Source of the DNA: Planctomycetaceae bacterium
GTDB taxonomy: Bacteria; Planctomycetota; Planctomycetia; Pirellulales; Thermoguttaceae
NCBI GenBank assembly: GCA_031259095.1
Contig: JAIRLW010000206.1
Coordinates: 1 to 22,709, forward strand
Direction: 5' to 3'
Length of the DNA: 22,709 nucleotides
This document shows positions 22,514 to 22,709 of the stretch, piece by piece. A program made the translations under genes and the position numbers. The notes beneath the pieces were generated by a model that had not been told where the DNA came from, made no database searches, and saw only the letters and a list, made by a program, of their open reading frames with translations. The number at the start of each line of letters is the position of its first letter. Positions within the stretch are counted from its first letter, which is position 1.

Positions 22514-22551
22514 GAGGGCGTCGCTAAAAATATCATTTGCCAAAGGATTTT

Positions 22552-22709
22552 TTAATATATCAGTGGAATTTTTATTTTTTATATTAGCCCCGATAGGGGC
22601 GTCAAGATTATAGCCTACCCCAACGGGGTAGGGTTAAGTTCCCCCCGACAACCCAACGCCCTGAAAGGGCAACGGGAAAATGATTTTAAATGACAAACTG
22701 TTTATAATC
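22552..22709. mobile_element. Left end of another MITE-like element with three hairpins (partial)
   Basis: TTAATATATCAGTGGAATTT matches the terminal repeat except its first base. It is followed by GCCCC-GATA-GGGGC (22587-22600), CTACCCC-AAC-GGGGTAG (22615-22631) and GCCCT-GAA-AGGGC (22658-22670). The right end would lie beyond the window. It occupies the upstream region of the ABC gene. Confidence 0.55.

Overview
The window looks like chromosome from a planctomycete, probably Pirellulales/Thermoguttaceae-like. This is an inference from gene content and style, not a database match. The genome here is moderately AT-rich. It carries a large secretin-N-domain protein, a helix-turn-helix protein with an acidic tail and a membrane anchor, a GspF-like protein, a thioredoxin/trypsin fusion and a YfhO-type membrane giant. 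Several genes have no Shine-Dalgarno sequence. Intergenic gaps are long and full of palindromes. There is no phage, plasmid, CRISPR array or transposase in the window.

Layout. 1-2798 (minus) is a secreted multi-domain secretin-N protein that runs off the left edge. 3309-3767 (minus) is a pyridoxamine-phosphate-oxidase-fold protein. 4265-6844 (plus) is a secreted 859-residue protein resembling a TIM-barrel glycosidase. 7119-9404 (plus) is a YfhO-like membrane protein whose natural N-terminus is out of frame across a poly-T tract. It converges on and overlaps tadA (9304-9810, minus), which lies downstream of a flippase-like LPG-synthase-TM protein (9931-10944, minus). The centre holds a complete tmRNA gene (11496-11854) with a good promoter, then a glycine-rich RRM RNA-binding protein (12062-12379) with a clear terminator. 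Next come a small membrane-anchored protein (12950-13363), the HTH/acidic/TM protein (13579-14760) and a GspF-like protein (15225-16235), all on the plus strand. The right part is on the minus strand: a Gfo/Idh/MocA oxidoreductase (16330-17343), the thioredoxin-trypsin fusion (17946-19655) and a double-ATPase ABC protein of YbhF type (20669-22513).

The most striking content lies between the genes. A family of short non-coding elements of about 70-310 bp has terminal inverted repeats close to GTAATATATCAGYGGAAT, or a GTAATTATTCAGYGGAAT variant. At least eight two-ended copies plus several solo or truncated ends occur in nearly every long gap. Two copies are flanked by perfect 8-bp direct repeats and two more by near-perfect ones, so they behave like MITEs (transposon-derived, mobilised in trans). 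Two copies (11099-11290 and 14864-15056) are about 96% identical, which indicates recent activity. One copy abuts a start region, and its right-hand duplication is the ribosome-binding site of the next gene. A second repeat type (GTCCCT/AGGGAC palindromes of about 105 bp), REP-like hairpins and several tandem repeats fill the rest. The tandem repeats include an 8x ATAGT microsatellite just upstream of the GspF-like gene.

The genes do not form one pathway. The plausible functional links are tmRNA and the RRM protein (RNA handling and ribosome rescue, adjacent only), and the HTH/TM protein with the GspF-like protein (membrane or secretion-type functions).
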